A DNA stretch of 64,000 nucleotides from Isoetes taiwanensis (taxonomy: Eukaryota; Streptophyta; Lycopodiopsida; Isoetales; Isoetaceae): assembly GCA_021234155.1 (NCBI GenBank), contig JAJEKV010000060.1:1826988-1890987 (forward strand), given 5' to 3'. A program made the translations under genes and the position numbers. The notes beneath the pieces are model-generated. The model was given only the letters and a program-made list of their open reading frames with translations. It made no database searches and was not told the DNA's origin. This document shows positions 1-10,465 of the stretch, piece after piece (position 1 is the first letter of the stretch; every line of letters starts with the position of its first letter).

Positions 1-197
1 GATCATTTGCAAACCCCTTGTAAGTTTTATATCCTTGCATATGGCCAAACCTTTGCAAATATATCACCCCTTAGCATGCCCCTTTACGGGATATCAATTT
101 CTCCACCACATGTAAAAATTTACTGTCTGCCTCTGAAATTGATTGTTGCTTCAGAAATTATGTAAATGCATGATCTCTGGCGCCTAACTCCTATATA

Positions 198-2396
198 TTA
201 ATGGAATATTCTCTTCTTTCTAGAATGTTGAATATCCATTCTTTCTTTAGAGAGCCTTGATGACCTTAAATAACAAGGGGTAGAAGGCATATAATATTTT
301 GCATCCTTGTCATTATAATAAGTCCATGAGCTGCAAAACTTGTTTTGCTTCATATTACACCCTATTGGTGTATAGTCTTTAAATGTCCGCCTAAAGACAT
401 TAACTAAAGCGGTCCTTGTTAAAACCATTTTTATGAAAGTCACGGACCATTTTTTTTTGAACTCAATTACAAAGAGATATGGATCACTTTGCATAAGTAA
501 AATAATGTAGTTGCTTGTGATACAATTAAATTGTAACATTGCCTTATGTCTCTATTGGAAGCCAATTGAATATATTGAATAAATTCAACGGTAATGACCT
601 CCGTTTGTCAAATTTAGTAGTATCATATTTGCCTAGCTTGTCATCAAAAACTGTATGTGGACATTTAAGAAATTGCACCTTGGTAGATTATAGTCATTCA
701 ATATGCTTTCACATTTATCCTCTTTAATTTCTAGGAAATTAAGAGGATAAATCCACCAAGGATTGTCATCTATTCTTGGTTGCTCCTTGTCCATGAACAT
801 ACTTATGTTATGATTATTAAGACTTGCTAAATCATCAATATATATCGTATGTATCTTGAAATAGCTAGCAAATCCTTTCTTCCTAAAACTGCCAATCTTC
901 GGATGAATCTGAGCTCATATTGTGCCAAATAAATATTACACCACAATGGAGAGCATGAAAATCCCATGGGTATTCCTTTCATTTGTTTCCATACGGCATT
1001 TCCTAATTGAATGTGGCAATTGGATATCAACCAATTATTGATGGCAACCCGGTTCGTTTAATGATATTTCCTTCGCCCCATCAAAGCTGTGTTTTCCCCA
1101 ATAGCAAAAAAATCCGTTGATACCATTTTTTACCCACAACTTACATGGGTGCTTGAATTTATAAATCATTTCAATGAACCCTGTCATGTTTCTAATAAGT
1201 CCATCATGCCCATTCAATGGTATGGATTCATAACACGGCTATATGCGCCACAAATGTATTCTTGATTTTGCGGGCAAATTAATGACAAACTCAATTGTTG
1301 ATTGGTCCACCATATGGTTCTAGTTTTGACACCAAGAAATCTCTTTACATCTGTGTCTAATTTATGTCCAATCTCTTTGAATGCTGGTATCATACTTCTC
1401 AAGGCTTTGGTTACGAGTAATGCCATCTCTGAGAATACACAATTAGATGCATTGGTCAACCATCTGAAAGCATCTTTATGTGCTTTGTATATAGCCATAA
1501 GGTACGGTAGGTTGTTAGACGACGGACGTATTAAATTAGTTATATTCGTCATCTCCGCAATACATTGGCTAGCAACAAGGTCCGTTGCACATGATAAATA
1601 ATCATCATCAAGGCACATTTGGAAGTCATCACTTTGCATTCTAATAATGGCCAGCTTCCTAATATATGCTTTGCAAATAAATGCTGGAGTGTTTGATGCT
1701 TTATCTACTCCAGAGATATACAAGTTTTGGAGCAACCATGATTTCTCCTCTAAACTTGCATTATTTAGCTCACACACTTGAGGTATTCTTACCTTGTGTC
1801 TATTTTTTCTAGTTAATTCCTTGACCTGGTTTCTGATATAAGCAAAGGATGCGGCAAGCCGTCTTTGTGAAATATTTGGGCTTATTTCAAGAATTTCAAT
1901 AGTTTTTCTCCAAGCCCCAAACATCTCTTTCACTACTTCCTCCCTGTCAAAGGGTCTCAATGGGATATGATTCAACCCTTTTTTTAACTCATTTTGGATC
2001 TGCTTTTGGGAACAAATTTGCAATGACAAGGTTTTTACATGTTGTTTGCTATCATTGCATGGTGCCAAGAAATTTTTGAAGCATTTGTTCACTTCACATG
2101 CATAGTAATTCATCGTGAATACTAAACCCATAAAAAGTGTTTCTTGGTTTGTACCATGAGTTGCAAATGGCTGGCAAATATTTCCATCCATATATAATAT
2201 CATCCAGCAAGTTGCCATTTTCAAAGCCAAAAATATGTTTTAAACAATACTTGAAAATCACTTTTGGCTTAATCAATTCAAAAGCTCTGTTTACATAAGT
2301 CATATGCACATAACTATGATTCATTGTTTGACATTTGACTATTATGTTCCTACCAGAACATTTCCATTTTCCTTGGAATGATTTGAGAATCCTCAA
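198..2396 (-). pseudogene. Penelope-like reverse transcriptase remnant
   Basis: A decayed reverse transcriptase read through consecutive minus-strand frames. Seen in order: an N-terminal region (2396-1700); a fingers-like stretch YLMAIYKAHKDAFR in the 338-codon ORF ending at 1214; a motif B-like stretch KGIPMGFSCSPLWCN near 976-932; a catalytic stretch RY..IDDLASLN at about 850-815 split by a one-base frameshift; then WWIYPLNFLEIKED and a C-terminal part running to 198. The MGxxxSP form of motif B resembles Penelope-like elements, TERT and rvt-type enzymes, not the QGCPLSP of LINEs. No GIY-YIG endonuclease was recognised downstream. Several frameshifts and stops, one at the active site, make it dead. 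RT identity is secure; the subfamily is inference. Confidence 0.72.
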
Positions 2397-2585
2397 ACGT
2401 TTCTGTGAGTGATAACATCAAAAATCCTTCATAAAGCAAAAAAGCTTTTCAATCTTGAATTCACACAAAAAGTTGCAATACTATACTTGTAACTTTACTC
2501 AAATAGTCTTGTTCTATCCTCATGAGTAGAAACATATTTCCAAAGTACAAGCAAGCCAAATTCTTGTTGAGCATATCTTTTTTTG

Positions 2586-3173
2586 CTAGTCCCATTGGTT
2601 GTTGAAATTCAATGAATTGGGAACAATTTCATCTTCTTCAAATGATCTCTGCACTGTTTCTGCATGTCTATCATAAGAATCACTAGCAGATGTGGAGGCT
2701 GCATCAAAACCTCTTGCTCTTGATCTGCCTCTTCCTCTTCCTCTACCACGCCCCCTTCCTCTCATATTACTTCTTCCTCTAACATTGCGTCCGTCAGAGC
2801 TATGGGGCGGTCTCCCTCTTCTAGGTGTAGACCTGGAATCCCTTGTATTGTGTCCTCCACTATATGGAGTGCTATTGTCTGATCTGTTGGCAGCATGAGC
2901 ATTACCATGTTGATCATAAAAAGTACCTGTATTAAGCATTTGTGCATCATTTCTTGGCGTGGCCACCGTCTCACTTGAAGTTCTAACCTGTCCCACATTA
3001 GCTCCATTGCTATTATCTCTAGTTCTTTTTGCTGATGTGGGGGTATTCAAAAACTCAGTAAAGGATGCTGGTTTTATCATTTTCTCAATAATACTTAAAC
3101 CTGTCTCTCCTTTATATGCTGGCCAGAATGTAGCTTTAGGATCCAGGATAAATGATGAGATGCCTTCAATCAT
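2586..3173 (-). CDS. RGG-rich Gag-like first ORF of the RT element
   Basis: A 195-codon ORF lying directly upstream of the RT on the same strand, separated by about 190 bp. Residues 1-45 are mixed; the middle is polar and N/S/T-rich; residues 110-150 form an Arg-Gly tract (RGRGRGRGR) typical of RNA-binding tails; the end is acidic. Position and composition suggest an RNA-binding Gag-like protein of the RT element, but no zinc knuckle is visible. The 5' part may be missing, because the sequence changes abruptly just upstream at the 15-bp repeats near 3193. An alternative is a captured host RGG protein fragment. Low-complexity coding makes the antisense ORFs over it meaningless. Confidence 0.5.
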   Translation of the reverse strand: MIEGISSFILDPKATFWPAYKGETGLSIIEKMIKPASFTEFLNTPTSAKRTRDNSNGANVGQVRTSSETVATPRNDAQMLNTGTFYDQHGNAHAANRSDNSTPYSGGHNTRDSRSTPRRGRPPHSSDGRNVRGRSNMRGRGRGRGRGRGRSRARGFDAASTSASDSYDRHAETVQRSFEEDEIVPNSLNFNNQWD

Positions 3174-3192
3174 ATATCGCCTAGTGAAGTTT

Positions 3193-3237
3193 TTGTACTA
3201 TGAGGGGTTGTACTATAAGAGGTTGTACTACGAGGAC
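3193..3237. repeat. Three 15-bp tandem repeats TTGTACTAtgAGggg
   Basis: Units start at 3193, 3208 and 3223, each beginning TTGTACTA. The same word TTGTACTATGA recurs at 10453, and TTGTACTATGAGGG at about 16874, immediately outside the TA-rich edge of the two large terminal modules, so this looks like a fourth edge of the same repeat family. It marks the switch from the RT element to the gene-fragment block. Confidence 0.7.
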
Positions 3238-3299
3238 TTTTGCAAAGTCAACAGGTTGCAAAGACTTTATTAACCAATTACTGTTTTTTTGAATGAGAA

Positions 3300-4470
3300 A
3301 TTATACCATGTGAAACCCAAATAACATAAACTCCAAAGACTAAACCTGACAGTAACCAATAAAATCTTAAACCCTTAAACCTAAACAAATGCTAGTAGTC
3401 AATAGTTACTCTGACACTAAATCTTAAGCCCTTTAACTTAAAACCCATGTATCAAGGGACATTATAGACCTTGGGAACCATAGGTATGTACCTTTAAGGA
3501 TACTTAGTTCCAACCAATCAACATATATTGAACATGTAGATGGTCAAATTCTTGGTCAACAACCATAGCCAAGTTGGATCAACCTCTCAAGTCAATCTCG
3601 CTAAGAACAATTTCTCTCTACATAAGGATGTTTGTTGAATGCCCTTACAAAAAGTAGGCTACTAAAATAGCATCTGAGAAAGTGTATGTACAAAATGGAA
3701 TAAAATAGAATGCCTGGATAGTTTGAAGTGTTAGAGCCAAAGATTATTGTCGAGGAAACTTTAACTTGCATCCTTCCTTTTTACATCAAGCATCCCAAGA
3801 TTACACTATGGCAATAAAAATGGGGCGGGAAGTTAAAGCCCAATACGAACTAGTAATTTTGCATTGCTACCAAAGATGACGACGTCGCGACGGAAGGTCT
3901 ATCATGCCAACTATTAGTGTTCTAAAGGATGAAAGAGCTTGTCTATCCTTTAATCAAGACTTTGTTATGAATGTTTTATAATGTGAGGGGGAACCTATGA
4001 ATTGGTAATAATTATAATGGTAGTTAAATGGCGACCTCTTAACTCGATGTGAAATCTAGCTCTAAATAGAATGGATTGTGTAGAGTTTAGGATATTATTG
4101 CATTAAGGCGGTGGTAGTTTATCTATTTATTAGACTTTGGCTTTGTCGGCGTGTGTAAATGTAATGGGTAGTTAACACGAATGTACTTAAAGCGAGATTA
4201 AATAGATATGTGAAGATCTTGCAAATGTTTACACGTTTATAAATATGGTCAAAGATCCAAGTAAGCGGTGGGCATAATATTAGACTATACTTGGGCTAAT
4301 GGCCTTGCAAAGATTTAATAGCCAAATCTTTTTACCATGCTTAAGAGGGTCTAAAGTTGAGTGTCAAAATTAAGTTAGCGAGAAGTCATCCTTTAGAGCT
4401 AGTAAATTGGTTCAAAGCATTGTGTTGCATAGTTAAAAACCTCATTGAATGAATTGTTGCTCACACCCGG
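3300..4470. other. No recognisable gene
   Basis: AT-rich sequence with no ORF over 60 codons, no splice-bounded coding stretch and no clear repeat. I see nothing to annotate here. Confidence 0.6.
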
Positions 4471-4479
4471 TGGTTAACG

Positions 4480-4899
4480 AATGAATGCAACTTGTCGAAA
4501 AGTTGTCGCAGTCAAATAGGGCAACTATTTTGCCCGCTCCATCGGTTTCAAGCACAAAATCATTAATACAATTGAAGGCCAAGCAAGTAATCTGCAGTTA
4601 ATGACAAAAGAAATGTGATTCACAAGCCAAAAACATGCACGGATAAAGGATATTACTAGTAACATCGCATCATACCTTAGATTTGTGTGGCTTTTTCGAT
4701 CTTGCATGTCCCAACTCCCAAATGACTAGATTGCCATCATCTCCAAGCCCGATCAGAAAAGATTTTCATGCCTTAAATGCCAAGGCGCCTCGGCACGATA
4801 TATCTCCGGATGACTAGATTGCCATCATCTCCAAACTGATCCGAAAAGATTCTCATGCCTTAAATGCCAAGGCACGTCTTCAACAACTCCCTCATGGGC
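4480..4899 (-). pseudogene. MSI1-like: MSI1/RBBP4-like WD40 gene fragment
   Basis: Minus-strand coding pieces match the centre of MSI1/RBAP46/48 histone-binding WD40 proteins (chromatin assembly, PRC2). At 4899-4835, AHEGVVEDVPWHLRHENLF and then GSV correspond to a conserved MSI1 blade boundary. At 4770-4676, GDDGNLVIWELGHARSKKP ends at a GT donor (4675). After an 85-bp intron with a CAG acceptor, ITCLAFNCINDFVLETDGAG and VALFDCDNF (4590-4490) continue the next blade. One-base insertions break the frame after ENLFGSV and ENLF, and an 88-bp tandem duplication repeats the exon. The retained intron argues against a processed copy. N- and C-terminal blades are absent. It is non-functional as a protein. 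Confidence 0.85.
4722..4897. repeat. 88-bp tandem duplication inside the WD40 fragment
   Basis: ATGACTAGATTGCC begins at 4722 and again at 4810. Both copies carry the same TTTTC, CATGCCTTAAATGCC landmarks with a few substitutions. The duplication repeats part of one WD40 exon and presumably arose after the gene copy lost function. Confidence 0.85.
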
Positions 4900-5088
4900 G
4901 GCACAATATATCTCGATTAAGAGATACAACATGACTAGAAAAACATCATTATTAAATGTACAATGATCAATAAATCATCTCACTAAATTGATATGCCTTT
5001 CATAAAATATACAACGCACAAAATGAAAACATAAAATAAGAACCAGTAGAAACATGCACAACCACTTTCATGTCAATCTCCAGTACAT

Positions 5089-5410
5089 TTATGAAATGGG
5101 CATGTAAACGCCTTGTCTCCAGTGGAAAAACCATTTGAAAGACATACAAAAATTGGCATTTAAAAGACAAATAGCAAACATCATAATGTGCACTACAAAT
5201 CCATAATCTACTCGGTTAAGAAAAAGTTCATCTAGGCTTGAAATTTCACTGGCAACCTCTTGTAGATACATCAACTCCAAATACAACCTTTGATCAGCAT
5301 CATAGCACTTGCAAGCATAAGTTTGAAGAACACATTCAGTAGCTATTTCTGAAGCACCATAAGCATTTAAAATGTACCTCCCTTTATTAATGAGATATAT
5401 GTGCTAAGGA
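5089..5410 (-). pseudogene. Unrecognised exon-like stretch
   Basis: A continuous minus-strand reading frame of about 100 codons with normal-looking amino-acid use, including ILNAYGASEIATECVLQTYA and YLELMYLQEVASEISSL. The frame stays open upstream of the first Met at 5286, which suggests an internal exon rather than a start. I do not recognise the family. It lies on the same strand as the WD40 and PPR fragments on either side and may be a third captured piece. Chance is possible given the length. Confidence 0.35.
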
Positions 5411-5419
5411 AATACAATT

Positions 5420-6680
5420 GATTATCTACGAGGATACAAAAAAACCCACTTTAGAATCTAGTCAAGCGCATCAAATAAGCATGAGTGCCAAACTTTCTTT
5501 GCCTCCATTTCTAGTGGGAACAACGATCGGATAAACAATAAGCGATTGGGCCCATTTCTAATGATACACGCACATTGCACATTATATATAGAATGTGCAT
5601 ACTCATCTAGAACATTATCAATAGCGAATCTAATTTTCTTTCACCTATAGATTGTGGCGGATCTCGCATTGCGGGCAAATCCTACAATAGTCCAAATAAA
5701 ATGCACAGGATGTCTTGAGATGTTTTTTGATGTCTTGCTATAATGGAACAATAGCTCAAAGAAAATCCTGCACAGGTCATCCACAACATGTTATTGGAGT
5801 ATAAAGCGGGGTTTTTGAAATGAAAAATGACGAGGGGAACTAGTTATGCCATTAGGAACAAAAACACCTTTGGATGTTGCGCCTCACCCTAGTTTATCCA
5901 ACATGGAAGGACTCGGTTGAAGACAAAGCACTAGGTTGCATTTAAAATGGACCTAGCAAAACAAATGTAAACACCTCCCTTGATAATGTTCATACCTTTA
6001 ATATAATGCGACTCGCATTATATGGCAAAATATAGGAAGTTTCGGACATAATCCATTGACAAAACTATGTTTGAGACTTTTATGTAAATATGTAGGGCCA
6101 ACTTACTCCCTTCCCATCACGGAAGCATCGGTAGAAGAAATCGACGGGCGTGGGAATTTGCAATCTTCATAGCTTTAGTGATAGCTCGCATGCTTATGAA
6201 AGCATAAAGCAAGTCACGGAAATGGCCAATTTAACAACTTTCAAGTTACACATGTTAGATCAAAAGCAAGCTTTCTTACCAAGTGCACCTTGATGTAAAT
6301 CGGGAATTTGCCTTACGAGCGCATAAAATCTGGTTCTGAGACAAACAAAGAACATGGAGTCATTTAAAATCGAGCAAGATCATAAACTAAAGAAACTAAA
6401 AGGCTGGATTTGATGAATACCATAGAAACGAGAATAACTAAGCAAATGATAATGATCAATCATTACAAATAAAATCTCAAAACTATGAAGAAATGGCGGA
6501 GATCGTTGCTTTGCAACATAGGCACGATGAAATATACACGAGCTAGTTATAACAGACTCTTGAAGGCCTAACAAGCCATATTCTCGGGGACATATTTGTT
6601 TGCCATGTTCCTTGAGAAGAGCATGTGCTTGGTGTAATGCGGGTTATTTTAAGATGATGTTATGATATCTAGAAAGCAAA
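5420..6680. other. No recognisable gene
   Basis: Only short chance ORFs. Minus-strand stretches around 5500-5600 (NRLLFIRSLFPLEMEAK) look weakly coding but have no family I can name. Confidence 0.5.
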
Positions 6681-6689
6681 GCATTCAAC

Positions 6690-7240
6690 TGGCCGTAACA
6701 AAATTTGTTGCATCTGTAAAAAACCAAGCTCAAGAGTGCATACCTGGTTGTTTGACTCATTCATGCTAAGCATTTGAAAAATGTATGCCAAGCAACATTT
6801 GTGGACTGACCAATGATCTTCCAATACATGTTCTTGCACAGACAATAGAGCTTTCATTTAGGAGTTATGGCCATAACTCTGTAAAACTGTGGCAAGCAAA
6901 GACATTAGACCATTTGGCACTGTTTTAGCCCATTTATGTTAAGAATTTGGAAAATGGATGCCTAGCATCAATTGTGGATCTTCTAGTGACCTTTCCGCCG
7001 GATGTTCATGTGCAGAAAATAGAGCTTGAATTTTGGAGTTATGGCCAAATTTCTACCCGACTGTAAAACTGTGGCAGCAAAGACATTGCCTGATTTGGCA
7101 CTGTTTTGGCCCATTTCTGCTAGGAATTTGGAAAATGGAAGCCTAGCGTCAATTGTGGGCCTTGGTGCCTTCAATTGTGACCTTTCCAACGGATGTTCTT
7201 GTGCATAAAACAGAGCTTCAATTTGGGAGTTATGGCCACG
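6690..7240. repeat. Three degenerate tandem copies of a ~175-190 bp unit
   Basis: The anchor GGAGTTATGGCCA occurs at 6861, 7035 and 7226 (spacings 174 and 191). Each copy also carries TGTAAAACTGTGGCA, TTTGGCACTGTTTT, GGAAAATGGA and GGATGTTC landmarks; the first copy is the most diverged. The short ORFs on both strands here are products of the repetition, not genes. Confidence 0.85.
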
Positions 7241-7549
7241 TTTCTAGAAAATCTGACTGACATCCATACCGTTCAAGAAATCTACAGCAGCAGCAGCTTT
7301 TTACAAATCAAAAAACTAAGATTTATCATGACATTTCCTCATTGGCACTTTCGTTAAGGTTGCAATTATGGATCTAACTGAGTGATTGCAGTAGTTCCAT
7401 AGTTGTCACAGGACAAATAGAGACCACAATAGCCAGCTTATTTCTTCCCAAAAGGAATGAGTTTTAACATTTGTTTTTAGTGAATCACAGAGCAATTGCT
7501 GATGAACATTGGAAAAGGCAGTAAGTAAATACTTAAGGCACTTACTTTG

Positions 7550-7830
7550 CACTGGATTTGGCATCATCAAGTTTTGGAAAGTATCCGCTTTCTGTTTCAA
7601 TGTGGCATAGATCTCTTCACTTCTTGGATGGCTTCTATCTTTCACAAAGAACTCATGCACGTTGTTATCAATCTCGATCCATGCCATTGCAGTTTTTCCA
7701 TGCACCTGCACACTGCCTAAGCTCATCTATTCGCACAGCATTTGACCACATACATGCCTCAGAATAGATGCCTAACATAAGCATATAGGCGGAGCCATCA
7801 CATCGAGATAGCTGAACAATTCTTACATAG
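7550..7830 (-). pseudogene. PPR protein C-terminal E/E+ motif fragment
   Basis: Minus-strand frames encode the tail of a plant PLS-class PPR protein (organelle RNA editing or processing). DGSAYMLMLGIYSEACMW (about 7799-7745) matches the E motif. After a frameshift, AWIEIDNNVHEFF and DRSHPRSEEIYATL (about 7690-7595) match the E+ motif that precedes a DYW deaminase domain. The PPR repeats and the DYW domain are not found nearby. The frameshift between E and E+ makes it a pseudogene fragment. It is on the same strand as its neighbours, the WD40 fragment downstream and exon-like pieces upstream. Confidence 0.85.
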
Positions 7831-7929
7831 CAGTGTCTTCCCATCTATTAGACCACTGTCGCATTTGCCATTATGTATTGCCTGCTCTGGTGCAGCCATC
7901 CTTAAGCTTCTTTCATAAATTTCTCACGT

Positions 7930-8150
7930 GTGAATGCCCCATCAAGAACCATAAAGGACACATTTTTTGCATCCCATAACAAGTGTTTGAGCTCTTCTTG
8001 TAGACCAGCTTCACGCTGGGACTTATGTTCTGCATCTAATGATAAGCAAGAATCTCAAGCATGCATCGTGGTGTTATCTCTTCCAAAGTCTCATCTATTT
8101 GCTTCTGTAAGCCTGGGGGCAGATTATCACCCCCTTCTTCCTGCAATAAC
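7930..8150 (-). pseudogene. Unrecognised charged exon-like stretch
   Basis: After a TTATTGCAG acceptor-like site near 8143, the minus strand reads GLQKQIDETLEEITPRCMLE. A one-base shift then gives SQREAGLQEELKHLLWDAKN, a helical, charged segment. The pieces look like one exon with a frameshift. They do not look like PPR sequence and I do not recognise the family. The plus-strand ORFs here are shadows. Confidence 0.35.
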
Positions 8151-8268
8151 GGGAAGACCAAATTAGACCAGATAAAATTCATCTATCATACAGTAGCTTT
8201 TCTAAAATGGCAACAGCATTTTGCTATAACCATGTACATATCCTTGCAAGACCAATATGTTAGGAACC

Positions 8269-8697
8269 TCAAAGAATCATAGCTCTCTCTATGCTCTTCA
8301 AATCACAAAAAACTGAAAAAAAGAGTTGCAGGCTATCACATGCCTTGCAGAGAGCAGAGCGCTGGAAGAACCAGCATCTATGTTGTTCTTTCCCATTCTG
8401 GCCAACAATCGGTAGCTCTGCCATAGCCAAAAGGTACAGAGTGAAAATCAGCATGCCAAGAAGGTGGACATTTAACAAGATTTTGCGGGAACCAACTTTC
8501 CCGAAGCAAATCCGTCCCAGGCACCATAGCTCCGACAGAGAAAACTGGATTTGCACTTCCAAAATACAAACATGGCCCCTGTTTCGTAGACAGTTTGGGC
8601 AGAGAATATGGAGACGTTCACTGGGACAGGTCTTTCGATGAAGCCGCTGGCAACAGACATTAGACCAGACAGCCAAATCAGCACATAAGTCGGCCAA
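8269..8697 (-). CDS. Hypothetical ORF, probably not a real gene
   Basis: A 142-codon minus-strand ORF, Cys- and Leu-rich, overlapped by open frames in both other minus frames and one plus frame. Several frames being open at once points to local base composition rather than selection. The region may belong to a decayed exon (one frame reads NPVFSVGAMVPGTDLLRESW), but nothing is recognisable. Confidence 0.2.
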   Translation of the reverse strand: MADLCADLAVWSNVCCQRLHRKTCPSERLHILCPNCLRNRGHVCILEVQIQFSLSELWCLGRICFGKVGSRKILLNVHLLGMLIFTLYLLAMAELPIVGQNGKEQHRCWFFQRSALCKACDSLQLFFSVFCDLKSIERAMIL

Positions 8698-9145
8698 AGC
8701 AGAGACCCAAGCCTACAGCGCCATCAAATTCAAGATGATGCACCTCAATGTTTGAATCTCTTACCCAGATCATGAACCGGCCATATCTTTTCTGATTTGA
8801 GCATAGGCCATCAAATTCGGAAGCACCCCATTTCGACAAATATCTGCCTAATTTTTTGTACCAATCTGCAAAGACGTTTGAGGAATTTGCATCTTGGCGA
8901 ACACTGGAACAAAATGGAACACCAGAACAGTGGCAGACACAATTGGCTGGGTCGCGTTACATTTGTTCACACCGTCAAACTAGGATTGATACCTTATATG
9001 AGAAAGAAAGCCAAAATGAACAGGCAATTCTAATGAACAACGAAATACCAAAACAATGGCAAGCAACACTGTGCAAAATCCCAACGCTAAATAAAAAATG
9101 GAGTCATTTTAAAAGAGAAGTGACAACTGTTCATCATTCTAGATG

Positions 9146-9421
9146 CTAACCTGCTAGGAGGCATAACGCAATGGCAGATCCAGCGCCTTCTTTTTCAAGA
9201 TTTGAAGCTGGGAGCAAAATCCTGAAAAAGGCCTCCGGAAACACAGAAAGCAATAAGCACAAAACCCCGAAATTGGCAATGGATACCATATCTAAATCGC
9301 TGCTGCCTGGGACATTTGTCATTTCATAGAAACAGCCATTCTTAAAAGGCAGGATAACTTGACCTGTGTCTGCCTCACTTAGAGCAACTCCGGCAGAGCC
9401 ACTGTTAACTACGAACCTCAT
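9146..9421 (-). CDS. Unrecognised exon-like ORF with a membrane segment
   Basis: A 91-codon minus-strand ORF starting MRFVVNSGSAGVALSEADTG. A hydrophobic stretch, IANFGVLCLLLSVFPEAFF, lies at about residues 47-66. Amino-acid use looks like real coding sequence, but I cannot name the family and no splice partner is secure. It may be another captured piece in the same-strand block. Confidence 0.35.
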   Translation of the reverse strand: MRFVVNSGSAGVALSEADTGQVILPFKNGCFYEMTNVPGSSDLDMVSIANFGVLCLLLSVFPEAFFRILLPASNLEKEGAGSAIALCLLAG

Positions 9422-9989
9422 TTATTCTTTGAAAAAACTTCAAGCCTGCAAAGCATTCAGAGAAGCCGCTATAGTCAGCTCAGAATGCATCGAAGGAAAA
9501 CACATGCAAACGTAAGTTCGAGCTCTGCATTAAAGCTCCAGACATGTCCAGATAAAAATGGGCGCAACTCCCACTGTCTTTTGATCTCTCTTCTTTATAT
9601 GTAGAAAATACAAAATGGCGGAAATTTCAATAAGTTTCGGGAAGGTTTTGGCAATGCCGGAATGCACTGGCACTGATAAGGAACAAAAAAATCCTTTCCA
9701 ATACGAAGAATGCTTTACTCCTGCCATAGCAAAGATGATGCCACCGGGAAAGAATCGCGCTTCTGCAAAAAAAAAACCATCGGCTAAGGAATTCGGAAGA
9801 ACTATAAGAACCCTAATCGTAGAAAAACAAAGGGGAGGTAACGAGGATCTGTAAAGGATAAGCCTTCCCTTTACTTGCAAGAGGTCGCCATAGCTAGCTA
9901 CGATGTTACAGAAGAAACGGGACTGAAAACTTGCCACCTAACAATGTAATTAATGATGCTTAATTGCTGCCAGTGCCACCTCACCCCAT

Positions 9990-10465
9990 ATTAAATGTAA
10001 TACAGTTTCCTTACATTAAATATAAAAGCCCTAATTTCAAGGATGGACGGTCTACATAAAATGCCCCAATTGAATCCCTAGATCTAACGGCTCACATCAA
10101 AAGCCCCAAATAAAGGGGGCTGCTTGGGGTTGATTGAAGTGTCACCGTCTGGACCGTCCATCTCAGAGATGGACGGCCGAGATCAATCTTTACCAACAAA
10201 TTCCTTGCACCTTCCTTAGGCTTAAAATCAAGGACCCACGATTTCTCCGTGTTGCGTCGACGGCCGGGGATGGGGTGCATGCCCCATGCATGCCCCATGC
10301 ATGCCCCCCCATCAAATCCAAGGGCCATTGTCGCGACACCTCAAAAAATCGACGGCCATGAATAATCTCTACAAACTTTCACCCCCCCATAGGACCCATA
10401 ATATAATTGTATATATATAATAATAGAAATAGATATATATATATACAAGTTTTTGTACTATGAAT
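9990..10465. mobile_element. Terminal module A (shared intergenic repeat)
   Basis: About 450 bp containing sub-repeats of the form gACGGCCnAGATCAAA and AAAAGCCCCAAATAA, a short inverted pair (GACCGTCCATCTC / GAGATGGACGG), the word GGGGTGCATGCCCC followed by two CATGCATG motifs (10285, 10296), TTGTCGCGACACCTCA, ATAGGACCCATA, ATAATTGTATATATATAA and a (TA)n tract ending in TACAAG and TTGTACTATGA. Module B carries nearly all of these in the same order, and module C shares the two ends. No transposase is visible. It behaves like the end of a non-autonomous mobile element; the class is unknown. Confidence 0.75.

Noticed and set aside
1302-1601. 99-codon plus-strand ORF
   Set aside because: It lies antisense to the RT frame of the element at 198-2396 and is a shadow of it.
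9530-9937. 135-codon minus-strand ORF
   Set aside because: Phe/Ser/Leu-rich text, no motifs, an opposite-strand ORF over the same bases and no splice partners. Most likely chance.
10134-10361. Plus-strand ORF with Pro/His/Cys repeats
   Set aside because: It is the translation of the GGGGTGCATGCCCC block of module A. The same text appears in module B in a different frame context.
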